From the NCBI GenBank assembly GCA_963780825.1, contig CAWADL010000007.1:1-64000 (forward strand): DNA of 64,000 bases, read 5' to 3'. Source of the stretch: Roseiarcus sp963780825 (GTDB taxonomy: Bacteria; Pseudomonadota; Alphaproteobacteria; Rhizobiales; Beijerinckiaceae). The position numbers and the translations under genes were made by a program. The notes beneath the pieces were generated by a model. That model was given only the letters and a program-made list of their open reading frames with translations. It was not told where the DNA came from and made no database searches. Of this stretch, positions 40,448-51,663 are shown piece by piece; within the stretch, counting starts at the first letter, position 1, and each line of letters opens with the position of its first letter.

Positions 40448-41442
40448 CGACGAGCGTCCACGGCGAAGAGTGCCGGTGAGGCAGGAAGTCCGCAGGCGGC
40501 GCGATAGTCGGCGCTCATATCCTCGACGATGTCGGCGACCGAGCGGATTCCGTGGATGCCCCCGACGCCGTGTCCCGCCGTCCAGATGTCGCGCCAGAGC
40601 TTCGAGTTGCTGTCGATGAGACTGCTCAGATCTGGCTGCTTCGGCGGAAGCTTATCGAGGTCGACGCCGCAGCGCTCAAGGCTCGGGCGAAGGAAGTTGC
40701 AGCCGATGCCGGAGAGGCGGTCCGTGTACACGAGATCGCTGGCTTCCGATTGCAACAGCATGGCTTTGTAGTCCGCGGAGGCGTTGGACTCTTCGGAGGC
40801 CACAAAGCGGGTGCCGACATAGGCGAGATCCGCGCCGAGCGCCTCCACCGCGCGCACTTGCCAACCATCGTTGATGGCGCCGCCGAGGATCAGGCAACCG
40901 TCCCAAAACGCGCGGATTTCGCGGACCAGCGAGAATCCGCTCTGCACCGAGGCGTGCCCGGCCGCTCCGGCGCCGACGCAGATCAGCCCGTCAACTCCGG
41001 ACTGCGCCGCCTTGCGCGCATGCGCGGTGTTGGTCACATCGCACAGCACGGTTCCTCCGTAGCCATGCACGGCTTCCACAACCGGCCCAGGATGGCCGAG
41101 TGAGGTGAGAACCAGGGGGATGCGATGTTTGACGACCAGATCAAGATCGGCGGCGAAACGCGGGTTGGTCCGGTGCACGACGAGATTGACGCCGATCGGA
41201 CCGACCGGAAGATGCGGATTCACGAGCGCGAAGTCCGCAAGCTCGGCGGTCATTTCGGTGAGCCATTGATCGAAGATCTCGCTCGAACGCGCGTTGACAT
41301 GCGGAAACGTTCCGACGATTCCGGCCTTGCACATCGCCGTCACGAGCGGCGGAAATGACACAAGAAACATCGGCGCGCCGATAACAGGCAGGCGCAGACG
41401 GTGACGAAACAATTCGGGGAGCGGGGAGGGGTGATGGCTCAT
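40444..41442 (-). CDS. Nitronate monooxygenase/2-nitropropane dioxygenase-like flavoprotein
   Basis: Intact 332-residue FMN TIM barrel. LRLPVIGAPMFLVS opens the barrel, GLICVGAGAAGHASVQSG includes the catalytic-type histidine, and LILGGAINDGWQVRAVEALGADLAYVGTRFVASEES is the phosphate-binding region. Members of this family in acyl-CoA operons probably act as enoyl reductases or detoxifiers; a nitronate substrate is not required. It starts 2 bp after the carboxyltransferase stop. Confidence 0.88.
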   Translation of the reverse strand: MSHHPSPLPELFRHRLRLPVIGAPMFLVSFPPLVTAMCKAGIVGTFPHVNARSSEIFDQWLTEMTAELADFALVNPHLPVGPIGVNLVVHRTNPRFAADLDLVVKHRIPLVLTSLGHPGPVVEAVHGYGGTVLCDVTNTAHARKAAQSGVDGLICVGAGAAGHASVQSGFSLVREIRAFWDGCLILGGAINDGWQVRAVEALGADLAYVGTRFVASEESNASADYKAMLLQSEASDLVYTDRLSGIGCNFLRPSLERCGVDLDKLPPKQPDLSSLIDSNSKLWRDIWTAGHGVGGIHGIRSVADIVEDMSADYRAACGLPASPALFAVDARR

Positions 41443-41444
41443 GC

Positions 41445-43052
41445 TCAGAACCTGAACACGCCGTAACCGGACTCGCCGAGCGGCGCGTTTAGCGATGCGG
41501 AGATCGCCACGCCGAGCGCGTTACGCGTATCGATCGGATCGATAATGCCGTCGTCCCAAAGTTCCGAAGTGGAATAATAAGCTGAGAGTTGCTCCTGATA
41601 GGCGCTGCGAGTTTGCTCCCAGACACGATCGATCTCGACTTGGTCGATCGTTTCGCCGTTACGTCGCATCTGGTTAAGCTTGACCTCGGCGAGCGTGTTG
41701 GCGGCCTGATCGCCGCCCATGACGCCGATCTGATGGTTGGGCCAGGCGAACAGTAGTCGTGCGTCGAATGCGCGCCCGCACATGCCATAGTTTCCTGCGC
41801 CGAACGATCCGTTGCACATGACCGTGAACTTTGGGACCCGCGAGCAGGCCTGAGACATGATCATCTTCGCGCCGTCTTTGGTGATTCCGCGGCGCTCGTA
41901 CTCGCGGCCCACCATATAGCCGGTGATGTTTTGCAAGAACACCAGCGGTGTGTTGTTCTGGTTGCAGAGCTCGATGAAATGACCGCCCTTCAACGAGGAA
42001 TCGTTGAACAACACGCCATTGTTGGCGAGTATGCCGACCTTGAAACCCCAAATGTTGGCGTAGCCGCAGATCAGCGTCGAGCCATAGTTGGGCTGGTATT
42101 CGTGGAACCGGCTGCCGTCGACCATGCGGGCGATGATCTCGCGCATGTCAAACTGCCTGCGCGCGTCATTGGGCAGAATGCCATAGATCTCCTCGGCGTC
42201 GTAGGCCGGCGCCTCTACCGGATCGCGCTGGCAGTCCCATTTGCGAGCGCGGTCCCATTGCGAGACAATCTCGCGGCCGATATGGATCGCCTCCGCCTCG
42301 CTCGAAGCAGGATAGTCGCAGACGCCTGAAACGCTCGTGTGCATCTCCGCGCCGCCAAGTTCCTCGACGCTGACTTCCTCGCCAGTCGCCGCGCGGACCA
42401 GCGGCGGTCCGCCGAGGAACACGGCGCCTGTACCGCGCACGATCACGTTGTAGTCGGACAAGGCCGGAATATAGGCGCCGCCCGCCGTGCAATGACCAAA
42501 CACCAAAGCGAGCTGTTTGACGCCCATCTTCGACAGCAGCGACTGATTACGAAAGATGCGGCCGGCCATGTAGCGGTCAGGGAACACTTCCGACTGCAAC
42601 TGCAGAAAGCCGCCTGCGCTGTCGCAGAGATGGATCACCGGCAGGCGGTTCTCCATCGCGATGTCCAGCGCGCGCACGATTTTCTTGGCGGAGAGCGGAT
42701 ACCAGGCGCCGCCTTTGATGGTGGGATCGTCGGCGCGCACGATCACCTCGCGCCCCGATACGATACCGATGCCGACGATCGTGCTCGCCGACGGGGATTC
42801 GCCATCATAAGCCATGTTGGCGGCGAGCGAGGACAGTTCCAGGAACGGCGTACCGGGGTCGAGCAGCTTTTCGATGCGCTCGCGCGGCAGCATCTTGCCT
42901 TGCCGCGCCAGCCGCTCCAAATCGCGTTGCGGGCGCTTCAGCCGCGCCGCCTCTTGCTTTTCGCGGAACTCGTGCGCGAGCTTGCGATTGTGAGTTTCGT
43001 TGGCGCGGAACTCCGCGCTCGATACGCTGAGCATCGACTTGATCTTGCGCAT
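41445..43052 (-). CDS. Acyl-CoA carboxylase, carboxyltransferase (beta) subunit
   Basis: Intact 535-residue carboxyltransferase of the methylcrotonyl/geranyl/propionyl-CoA class. The N-terminal domain has RGKMLPRERIEKLLDPGTPFLELS-like sequence, GGGFLQLQ appears as AGGFLQLQSEVFPD, and FGHCTAGGAYIPALSDYNVIVRGTGAVFLGGPPLV binds acyl-CoA. The C-terminal domain holds FLQNITGYMVG and the biotin-side FTVMCNGSFGAGNYGMCGRAF. With the biotin carboxylase and carrier upstream it forms a carboxylase; the neighbouring AtuA points to a geranyl-type 3-methyl-2-enoyl-CoA substrate over leucine-derived methylcrotonyl-CoA. It overlaps the carrier gene by TGATG. Confidence 0.92.
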   Translation of the reverse strand: MRKIKSMLSVSSAEFRANETHNRKLAHEFREKQEAARLKRPQRDLERLARQGKMLPRERIEKLLDPGTPFLELSSLAANMAYDGESPSASTIVGIGIVSGREVIVRADDPTIKGGAWYPLSAKKIVRALDIAMENRLPVIHLCDSAGGFLQLQSEVFPDRYMAGRIFRNQSLLSKMGVKQLALVFGHCTAGGAYIPALSDYNVIVRGTGAVFLGGPPLVRAATGEEVSVEELGGAEMHTSVSGVCDYPASSEAEAIHIGREIVSQWDRARKWDCQRDPVEAPAYDAEEIYGILPNDARRQFDMREIIARMVDGSRFHEYQPNYGSTLICGYANIWGFKVGILANNGVLFNDSSLKGGHFIELCNQNNTPLVFLQNITGYMVGREYERRGITKDGAKMIMSQACSRVPKFTVMCNGSFGAGNYGMCGRAFDARLLFAWPNHQIGVMGGDQAANTLAEVKLNQMRRNGETIDQVEIDRVWEQTRSAYQEQLSAYYSTSELWDDGIIDPIDTRNALGVAISASLNAPLGESGYGVFRF

Positions 43053-43551
43053 CAGGCGCTGCCCAGCGGTTCGAGTTCGGCGACGATCTCGTCCTTATCA
43101 AAGGTCTCGCCGACGCCGCGCCGAACCTTGGCGAGGCGTCCGTCGCGCGGCGCGAGCAGCGTCATCTGCAGTTTCATGCTCTCGATCGTCACCAGCGTCT
43201 CGCCGCGCGCGACTTCGTCGCCGGCTTGCTTGTGGATTTCGATCACGCTGCACGGCATGGGCGCGCGCACGTGATCGTGGTCTCCCGTCCCCGCTGCCGC
43301 CTCATCGCGAGGATCAATGAGAGCGGCCTCAATGGTTCGTCCAGCGAGGCGCAAGATTTGTCGGTCGCCGACATGAGCGCGTGCGAAACGCAATGTTGCG
43401 CCGCCGACCGCGATGGTCCGCGGGCCGTCACCTTCCTCGTCGAGCGAAGTCACGTCATACTCGCGGTCGTCGATTCTTAGCCGCAAATGCGGACGACGAG
43501 CGAGGATCTCCACCTCATGCGCAACGCCAGCGAGATGGATGGTGAAACCCA

Positions 43552-43552
<1 letters not shown>
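43052..43552 (-). CDS. Biotin carboxyl-carrier protein of acyl-CoA carboxylase
   Basis: 166 residues. The C-terminal half is a biotinyl domain with the acceptor lysine in VTIESMKLQMTLLAP (K127, ESMK in place of AMKM) and the paired glycines of RAPMPCSVIEIHKQAGDEV. The N-terminal 80 residues are beta-rich and correspond to the BT linker of long alpha subunits. The gene overlaps the biotin carboxylase stop by TGATG. In most such enzymes this is the tail of one alpha chain; restoring one missing G at about 43558 would fuse the two. Confidence 0.88.
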
Positions 43553-45068
<1,516 letters not shown>

Positions 45069-45072
<4 letters not shown>

Positions 45073-46898
45073 GCGGCCACACCACGCGGCGCGGCTTCGG
45101 TCCAGCCTTCGAGAAGGCCGCCCGGCTCGAGCCAAATGGCGGGTACGCTGACCGGAATATCCATCAGCGCTTGCGCAAGCGCTTTGCCCTGCGGATCGTG
45201 GCGAAGCGAGGCGACGCCGCCGCCGCCGAGGGCGCCGTGCAGCAGAAAGTTGAAACCGTTGAGGCCAGGCCAATCGAAGCGCTCGACTGGCCCGAGAACG
45301 TAGTGCGCGAAATAGTCGCGCACGGCTTTGGCGGTAAGCCCTGCCGACAGCGCGGCGACGAATTCAGGACGGCGGCCAATGACCCCAATGTTTGCTGCGT
45401 CGCCCTTGTCGCCGCTGCGGCCGTGCGCGATCGCGATCAGGGGTACAAGCACGGTGGGTTCGTTGAGCAAGGTCGCCGCACGGGGCTTTGCTGGTTCCGA
45501 CTTCGGCGCGGCTCGCGCCGCCACCGGGGCGATCTCGCGCTCGATGTCGCCGCAACGCACCCGCACCGGCGCCTCGGATTTGTCAATCAGGAACGAGAAC
45601 AGGCGAACCACCGGCTGCGGCTCCGGCCTGCCGCCGGAAAATCCAGTCAGGCCCTGCGCCATCGCGGTCCCCGCGGGGAATATCTCGCGCGCAAAGATCT
45701 TCAGCGCGTCGGCGGAACTGTGGCGCACGCCGATCTTGAGAATAACCTCGCGGGCGCGGGTCGCCCTCGAAGCTTCTCCATAAGTGGCCTCGGCCCCGAG
45801 AACCTCAACCGAGGTTTCGCTGAAATCGGCGAACCCAGCTTGTCTGATCAATCGGCTGGAGCGGCCGAGTACGGCGTGGCCGACAGCCTTGGCTTTATCT
45901 ACCGCCTCGCGTCCGGCGATCATCATCGTCGTAGCGGCGCGATAGCCGTCGAAATAGGTGGCCGACACCTTATAGGTCGACGTCGGCGGCGCGCCGCGTG
46001 CGCCGGAAACCCGTACTCGGTTTTCGCCTATCTGCTCCAGGCGTACATTCGACCAATCGCAGGCGACATCGGGCAGCAAATAGACAGCGGGATTGCCGAT
46101 TTCGTAGACGATCTGTTCGGCAACAGTGGCAGTGCTGACGAGGCCACCGGTCTCTGCCGGCTTGGTCAGCACAAAACTTCCGTCGGCCTCGCATTCGGCG
46201 ATAGGATAGCCCATGTCCTCCCAACTGTCGGAAGTCTGCCGCCAATCCGTGAAAATGCCGCCAGTCGCCTGCGCGCCGCATTCAATCACATGGCCAGCGA
46301 GGCTTCCCGCCGAGAGCAGGTCGTAATCTTCGGCGCTCCAGCGAAATTCGTGGATCAGCGGCCCGAGCGCGAGCGCGGAATCCACGCATCGCCCGGTGAG
46401 CACGATATCCGCGCCGAGATCGAGCGCGGCGGCGATCGGCAGCGCGCCGAGATAGGCGTTGACGCTCGCCGTCCGCTCCGGGAAAGGCGCGCCGGAGAAC
46501 ATTTCCTTCACGCCGCGCCCGCGAAAATCATCCGCCCGCTGCGCGAGATCGTCGCCCTCGACAACAGCAATCTTGAGCTTGACATCGGCTTCACGAAATA
46601 CGTTTTCCAGCGCCGCCCGACAGGCGGCGGGATTGACGCCGCCGGCGTTGGCGATAACCTTGATGCGCCGCTCTGCAATTTCGCGCGCGAGCGGCTTCAT
46701 CACCAGCGAGACGAAGTCGGTCGCATAGCCGAGCTCCGCGTTCTTGGCGCGCATGCGCGCCAGTATCGACATGGTGATTTCGGCGAGATAGTCGAGCACC
46801 AGATAGTCAATGCCGCCGCTGCGCACCAGTTGCGCCGGCCCTTCGGGGCTGTCGCCCCAGAACGCCGCTCCACAACCAATCCTGACGGGGCGCGACAT
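45069..46898 (-). CDS. atuA: Acyclic-terpene-utilisation AtuA family protein (DUF1446)
   Basis: Intact 609-residue protein. The DUF1446 domain fills the first ~440 residues: RIGCGAAFWGDS near the start, then YLVLDYLAEITMSIL, IKVIANAGGVNP and DIVLTGRCVDSALALGPLIHEF. A second, AtuA-C-like domain begins near 500 (PLIAIAHGRSGDKGDAANIGVIGRRPEF). AtuA is essential for citronellol/geraniol growth in Pseudomonas; its biochemistry is unresolved, though a role as a hydratase on the carboxylated CoA ester has been suggested. Position before the carboxylase genes agrees with the atu layout. One base separates it from the hydratase stop. Confidence 0.9.
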
Positions 46899-46899
46899 G

Positions 46900-47682
46900 C
46901 TATCGTCCCGTGAACGACGGCGTGCGGCGTTCATTGAAAGCCGCGAAACCCTCGCGCGCGTCCTCGGTGCGCGCCATGTTGGCGAGCATGAATTGCGCAT
47001 ATTCGAGCGCGCTCTCGAGGCTCATCTCGCGTATCTTCCGAAGCGCCTGCTTGCCGAGGCGAATGCCGCTCGGCGATTTACCGACGATACGATCAATCAG
47101 GCCGCCGAGCTTCTCGTCGAGTTCGGCGCCGGGAACCGCGAGGTTGACGATGTCGCGCCGCGCCGCCTCGGCGGCGGTGATCGGCTCGCCGGTCAGGCAA
47201 AGCTGCATCAACGTACGATAGGGGACGACGCGCAGCAGATAGGGCAGGATCATCATCGGGAACAGGCCGACGCGCACCTCGGGGACGCCCATCAACGCAT
47301 CCTCGCGCGCCACGACGAGATCGCAGGCGCAGGCGAGCCCGAAACCGCCAGCCAGCGCGTGGCCATTGACGCGCGCGATCAGCGGCAGACGGCAAGCGTC
47401 CATACGCCTGAGCAGCGCGACAACGTAGTGGCGGGGGTCGGCGGGGTCGATAGTGAACGGCGCTCCGTCCGCTGCGGGCTTCAAGTCGCCGCCGGCGCAA
47501 AATGCGTCTTCGCCGGCGCCGGTCAGCACCACAGCGCGGACGCCGCCATCGGCCTCCGCCGCATCGAGACCAGCGATCAATCCCGCGGCGACCGCCTCGT
47601 TGAGCGCATTGCGGCGTTCCGCGCGGTTGATCATGAGGGTGAGCACGGCGCCCTCGCGTTTGATCTGCACGGCATCCGCCAC
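46900..47682 (-). CDS. Enoyl-CoA hydratase/isomerase (first gene of leftward operon)
   Basis: Intact 260-residue crotonase. GAGEDAFCAGGDL and VNGHALAGGFGLACACDLVVA form the oxyanion hole; VPEVRVGLFPMMILPYLLR has the glutamate of the second catalytic position. Comparable to AtuE/LiuC, which hydrate the carboxylated 3-methylglutaconyl-type CoA ester. It heads an operon of 15 genes reading to 30922, nearly all overlapping or a few bases apart. Confidence 0.9.
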   Translation of the reverse strand: MADAVQIKREGAVLTLMINRAERRNALNEAVAAGLIAGLDAAEADGGVRAVVLTGAGEDAFCAGGDLKPAADGAPFTIDPADPRHYVVALLRRMDACRLPLIARVNGHALAGGFGLACACDLVVAREDALMGVPEVRVGLFPMMILPYLLRVVPYRTLMQLCLTGEPITAAEAARRDIVNLAVPGAELDEKLGGLIDRIVGKSPSGIRLGKQALRKIREMSLESALEYAQFMLANMARTEDAREGFAAFNERRTPSFTGR

Positions 47683-47983
47683 GCGCGCGTCTCCCCCAAC
47701 CGTCGGCTCGCTTGTCCGAACCCCACCTTGCCAGTAAATGATTTCAATTCATCAAAGCTGTCAACCCCCTCTCCGCCTTTCTCCGTCGTTATCGTCGACC
47801 AAGCGCGCGCAATCTTTGTTCGCATACTAGAACAGAATGCGATTCCGCACGATCGTCCTCAAAATCTAATATTGACAACCGGTATCCGATCGCTGATGAA
47901 GAGTGTTCATTACAGTCGAGCGCCACGACTCGAGAACCGGGCGGCGGCGATACGGCCTGTCGGGCCGATGCGGGGAGGAAGTC
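47683..47983. promoter_or_regulatory. Divergent promoter region of the two catabolic arms
   Basis: This 301-bp gap separates the leftward AtuA/carboxylase operon from the rightward acyl-CoA dehydrogenase operon. TGTTC-8-GAACA at 47817-47834 is a dyad of TetR/GntR style in its middle. A TTGACA at 47872-47877 could be the -35 box of the rightward promoter, but its -10 partner is weak. No regulator gene is nearby, so the controlling factor is unknown. Confidence 0.45.
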
Positions 47984-49201
47984 TTGGCGTCTCGCGATGC
48001 GACCGAGATCGGCGACAACCGGCCGCCCGTCTACGAACTTGACGCCGATCAGCAGCTGATTCTCGACCAGGCCGACCGTTTCGCGCGCAACGAACTTTAT
48101 CCTCTGGCGCCGCGCATGGATGCCGAGGAATGGTGGCCCGAGCACGCTTTCCCTGAGATCGGCAAGCAAGGACTGTTTGGCGCAACGGTCCCCTCAGAAT
48201 ACGGCGGGGCCGGCATGGATCTGCTGGCGGCGGGGCTGGTCGTTCAGGCCTTCGGCCGCTGGAATCATGCGATGGCGCTATCCTGCGTCGCGCATGACAA
48301 TCTCTGCCTCAACAACATCTATCGCAATGGCAATGAGGCTCAGCGCCGGAAATATCTCCCGGATCTGTGCGCGGGCCTCAAGATCGGCGCGCTGGGCCTC
48401 ACCGAGCCGGGCGCCGGCTCGGACGCGCTGGGCTCGATGCGCACGACCGCGCGCCGCGACGGCGACCACTATGTGCTGAACGGCGGCAAGATCTACATCA
48501 CCAATGGTCCCGTCGCCGACGTCCTGCTGGTCTACGCCAAGACCAATCGGGAGAAGGGCGCGCATGGCATTTCCGCGTTCATCGTCGAGAAGCATTTTCC
48601 CGGTTTCCGGGTCGCGCAAAAGCTCGAGAAAATGGGCTATCGCGGCAGCCAGACCGCCGAACTCGTTTTCGAGGATTGCCGGGTGCCGGCCGAGAATTTG
48701 GTCGGCGAGGAAGATCGCGGCGTTGCGGTCGTGATGAGCGGGCTCGATTTGGAGCGAGCGATGATCTCGCCCTTGTGTCTTGGTGTCGCCGAGCGCGCGT
48801 TGGAGCTTTCAATCGACTATGCGAAGACGCGCGAGCAGTTCGGCAAGCCAATCGGGTCGTTCCAGATGGTCCAGTCGATGCTGGCCGACATGTATGTGCT
48901 GGTCGAGACCATGCGCACCTTCACTTACCGAACGCTTGCCGCCGCGGCGCAGCTAGAGATTGGAGACGGCGGTCGCGGCGATATCCACAAACTGACGGCG
49001 GCTTCCGTGATGTTCGCGGCCGACTCTGTTCACACAGTGCTCGACAAGGCCATGCAGATCCACGGCGGCTCGGGCTACATCTGGGACTCCGAGATCAACC
49101 GGCTTTTCCGTTCAACCAAGCTGCTCGAAATCGGCGCGGGCACCACCGAAGTGCGCAAGATGATCATCGCCGGCGAATTGTTGAAAGACATGCGCCGATG
49201 A
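47984..49201 (+). CDS. Isovaleryl-CoA-type acyl-CoA dehydrogenase
   Basis: Intact 405-residue FAD dehydrogenase. LGLTEPGAGSDALGSMRTTA binds FAD, KIYITNGPVADVLLVYAKT is the central strand, and MQIHGGSGYIWDSEINRLFRSTKLLEIGAGTTEV ends the fold. The catalytic glutamate is at the isovaleryl position (VMSGLDLER, E257), and the usual C-terminal glutamate is alanine in IGAGTTEV. Substrates are therefore branched or 3-methyl acyl-CoAs (LiuA/AtuD style). TTG at 47984 follows GGGGAGGAA; the frame is open 81 bp further upstream. Confidence 0.92.
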   Translation: MASRDATEIGDNRPPVYELDADQQLILDQADRFARNELYPLAPRMDAEEWWPEHAFPEIGKQGLFGATVPSEYGGAGMDLLAAGLVVQAFGRWNHAMALSCVAHDNLCLNNIYRNGNEAQRRKYLPDLCAGLKIGALGLTEPGAGSDALGSMRTTARRDGDHYVLNGGKIYITNGPVADVLLVYAKTNREKGAHGISAFIVEKHFPGFRVAQKLEKMGYRGSQTAELVFEDCRVPAENLVGEEDRGVAVVMSGLDLERAMISPLCLGVAERALELSIDYAKTREQFGKPIGSFQMVQSMLADMYVLVETMRTFTYRTLAAAAQLEIGDGGRGDIHKLTAASVMFAADSVHTVLDKAMQIHGGSGYIWDSEINRLFRSTKLLEIGAGTTEVRKMIIAGELLKDMRR

Positions 49202-50052
49202 GCGAGGGCGTCGCCTTCGGCCTCGACGACGATACGCTCGCCACCCGGAAGACGGTGTTCGCCTCGGACGCCTATGCCGGACGTCTGGCGCTGGTCTCGG
49301 GCGGTGCGGGCGGCATTGGCCGCGGTGTCGCTTGGTTGCTGGCTCGCCTCGGAGCGCATGTTGTTGTCGCCGGACGCAGCGAGACGAAACTCGATGCGCT
49401 CGTCGCGGCCATGCAGGCGCGCGGACTGAAGGCGTCACGGCGCGCCGTCGACATCCGCGAGCCGGAGCAGGTGGCGGCGCTGTTTGAGCATATCTGGTCC
49501 GACCACGGCCAGATCGACCTGCTCGTCAACAGCGCGGGCGGGCAGTTCCCACAAGCGGCGATCGACTATTCCGCGAAGGGCTGGAACGCGGTCATCAACA
49601 CCAATCTCAACGGCACTTGGCACATGATGCAGGGCGCGGCGCGCCGCTGGCGCGATGCGAGCCATCCGGGCAGCATCGTCAATATCGTCGTCGTGACGAC
49701 GCATGGGCTCTACGGCGTCGCGCACACGATCGCGGCGCGCGCGGGCGTCATCGGCCTGAGCCGCGCCATCGCCGTCGAATGGGCGCCGCTCGGCATCCGC
49801 GTCAATTGCATCGCACCGGGCGCCATCGAGACCGAAGGTTGGAAGGTCTACACCCCGGAGGCGCGCGCGGCCTATCCGCGCTCCAATCCAATGATGCGCG
49901 TCGGCACACCCTGGGACATTGCGGAAGCCTGCGCCTACATCGGCGGGCCCGCCGGCGAATACGTCACTGGCGAGTTGTTGACGGTTGATGGCGGCGGCCA
50001 GCACTGGGGCGAGACCTGGACAACAGGCAAGCCCGACTACTTCAAGGAGTGA
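49198..50052 (+). CDS. Dienoyl-CoA-reductase-like SDR lacking the YxxxK pair
   Basis: Intact 284-residue short-chain dehydrogenase. The NADP site is VSGGAGGIGRGVA and DLLVNSAGGQFPQAAIDYSAKGWNAVINTNLNGTW matches the dienoyl-CoA reductase pattern, as does RAIAVEWAPLGIRVNCIAPGAIETEGW. The active-site helix reads HTIAARAGV: Thr177 and Arg181 stand where Tyr and Lys are expected. Dienoyl-CoA reductases lack the Tyr but normally keep the Lys. It overlaps the dehydrogenase stop (ATGA). In an lva-like scheme it would hold the place of the 4-ketoacyl-CoA reductase. Confidence 0.87.
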   Translation: MSEGVAFGLDDDTLATRKTVFASDAYAGRLALVSGGAGGIGRGVAWLLARLGAHVVVAGRSETKLDALVAAMQARGLKASRRAVDIREPEQVAALFEHIWSDHGQIDLLVNSAGGQFPQAAIDYSAKGWNAVINTNLNGTWHMMQGAARRWRDASHPGSIVNIVVVTTHGLYGVAHTIAARAGVIGLSRAIAVEWAPLGIRVNCIAPGAIETEGWKVYTPEARAAYPRSNPMMRVGTPWDIAEACAYIGGPAGEYVTGELLTVDGGGQHWGETWTTGKPDYFKE

Positions 50053-51155
50053 GCTTTGCCGCGCTGGCTTTCCCGCCTCTATCATCTCCGCGCCGGGGCG
50101 CTGGGATGACGCGACTCGTTCGCAGCCTTCGAGCTTCCCAAGGTGCGCGAGCGGCTGCAGCGTTTCCTTTCCGCCCAGGGTTTTGAGGGTGTGGCAATCG
50201 AGGCGCTTCGCAGGTTCACGGTCGGCTTCTCCTGGATCACCTTTGGTTTTACCGGCGTTTGGCGAGAGGGCGGGGCGTGTGATTGAGCGGCGGCTCATCC
50301 TGCGCATCGGGCCGCCTTTCGGCATCTTCGCGCCGTACAAGGCTTCGCCGGAATTTCGCACTTTGCGCGCGCTGGCCGGCAGCGAAGTGCCGGCGCCTCA
50401 GCGTTCATTGGTTCTCCGACGACGATGAGGCGTTCGGCGCGCCTTTCTTTATTTGCGACTTCGTGCCCGGCGAGGCGCCGATTCCCTGGACGCACGACGG
50501 CGGTCCGGCCTTCGACGAGTCGGCGCGTCGCGATCTGGCCGAACAGTTTGTGGCGGCGCTGGCGGCTTTGCATCGCTTCGAATGGAAGGGTTCAGATGTC
50601 GAGGACATAGGTGGGTGCACGGACGTTCGACGCGCGGCCGCGGAGCAAATCGATATTTGGGAGGCGAACCTTGCGCATTGGAGCCGGGCGCGTGAACCGA
50701 TGCTCGAATGGGCGGCGATCTGGTTGCGCGAGCACGCGCCTGTCGCGCCGCGCATCAGCATTGTGCACGGCGACTTTCGTATCGGCAATTTCCTGGTCGA
50801 CGCGGGCCGCATCACCGCGATCCTCGATTGGGAGTTGGTGCGGCTCGGCGATCCGCTCGAAGATGTCGGCTGGATCTGCATGCAAGCCTGGCGCGGCCGC
50901 TCGCCTTATATGAGTCATTTGTTTACTCGCGATGAGCTGCTCGATCGTTATAGCGCGCTGATTGGCTTCCCGGTCGAGGCGAGGGCTATCAGATATTGGG
51001 AGGCGTTCGGGACCTACAAGCTCGCGGTCATGCATTATGGCGCGCAATATTGCTTCGAGACACGCGGCTACAACGATATGAGGATGGCGGGGATGAGCGC
51101 GCAAATCCCGCGCATGCTCTTGCAACTGGAATCGGCGATGGAGAGAGCCGCGTGA
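50050..51155 (+). CDS. Aminoglycoside-phosphotransferase-fold kinase, ACAD10/11-kinase/LvaA-like (frameshifted at 5' end)
   Basis: Kinase of the APH family. RISIVHGDFRIGNFLVDAGRITAILDWELVRLGDPLEDVGWICMQAW contains the catalytic HGDxxxxN and metal-binding DWE, and FFICDFVPGEAPIP the hinge. The first third is split by shifts near 50115, 50270 and 50400, but FAAFELPKVRERLQRFLSAQGF, VGFSWITFGFTG and LILRIGPPFGIF read in order. The true start is unclear; the GTG overlapping the SDR stop is a guess. Such kinases paired with an acyl-CoA dehydrogenase phosphorylate 4-hydroxyacyl-CoA; this is inferred from its neighbours. Confidence 0.75.
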
Positions 51156-51628
51156 ATATCGCGCTGGAGCGCCTGTTCGAAGGTATGATCGCGACGCTGC
51201 GCGCCGACGTGATCCCGCGCGTCGACGATCCTTTCGCGCGCGGACAGGCGGTCGGCCTCGTCGACCTGATCAACAATATCGCCCCGCGGGTGGAATGGGC
51301 GCGCGCGCCGCTGTTGAAGAGCGTCTCCGAAAAGCGTCGTCTGTTGCGCGCGATCGCTGCGGCGCTGGGCGAGGCGTATGTCGAAAATACGCGCGCGCCG
51401 GAGTCGATGGAATCGAAAGACCTCGAGCTGGAACAGGCGCGCCTGGATGCCGAGCTATGCGACGCGATGCAAGCCGCGCATGCGCGTTCTGACGCCGCGG
51501 CGAAAGACTCGCTGACACTTCTTATCCGCCATGCGCGTGACGAAGCTTCAGAGCGCATGAAGATCACACGAAAGCCCTTGTTTGCGGAGATCGCAGGCGG
51601 CGGCAGGGACAAGCCGGCGCCGCCTTAG
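51152..51628 (+). CDS. Small helical protein of unknown family, position of LvaB/DUF6285
   Basis: 158 residues, predicted mostly alpha-helical with no membrane segment or signal. The N-terminal half (LFEGMIATLRADVIPRVDDPFARGQAVGLVDLINNIAPRVEWA) looks like a helical bundle; the middle is rich in Glu and Ala; the tail is basic. The GTG start overlaps the kinase stop. I do not recognise the family by motif. Its place directly after an APH kinase fits LvaB, a small partner the lva kinase needs, or the DUF6285 proteins often found there. That assignment is by context only. Confidence 0.6.
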   Translation: MNIALERLFEGMIATLRADVIPRVDDPFARGQAVGLVDLINNIAPRVEWARAPLLKSVSEKRRLLRAIAAALGEAYVENTRAPESMESKDLELEQARLDAELCDAMQAAHARSDAAAKDSLTLLIRHARDEASERMKITRKPLFAEIAGGGRDKPAPP

Positions 51629-51663
51629 AGGCGCGGCGCCACAACGAACTGGGGTGGGAGGAA

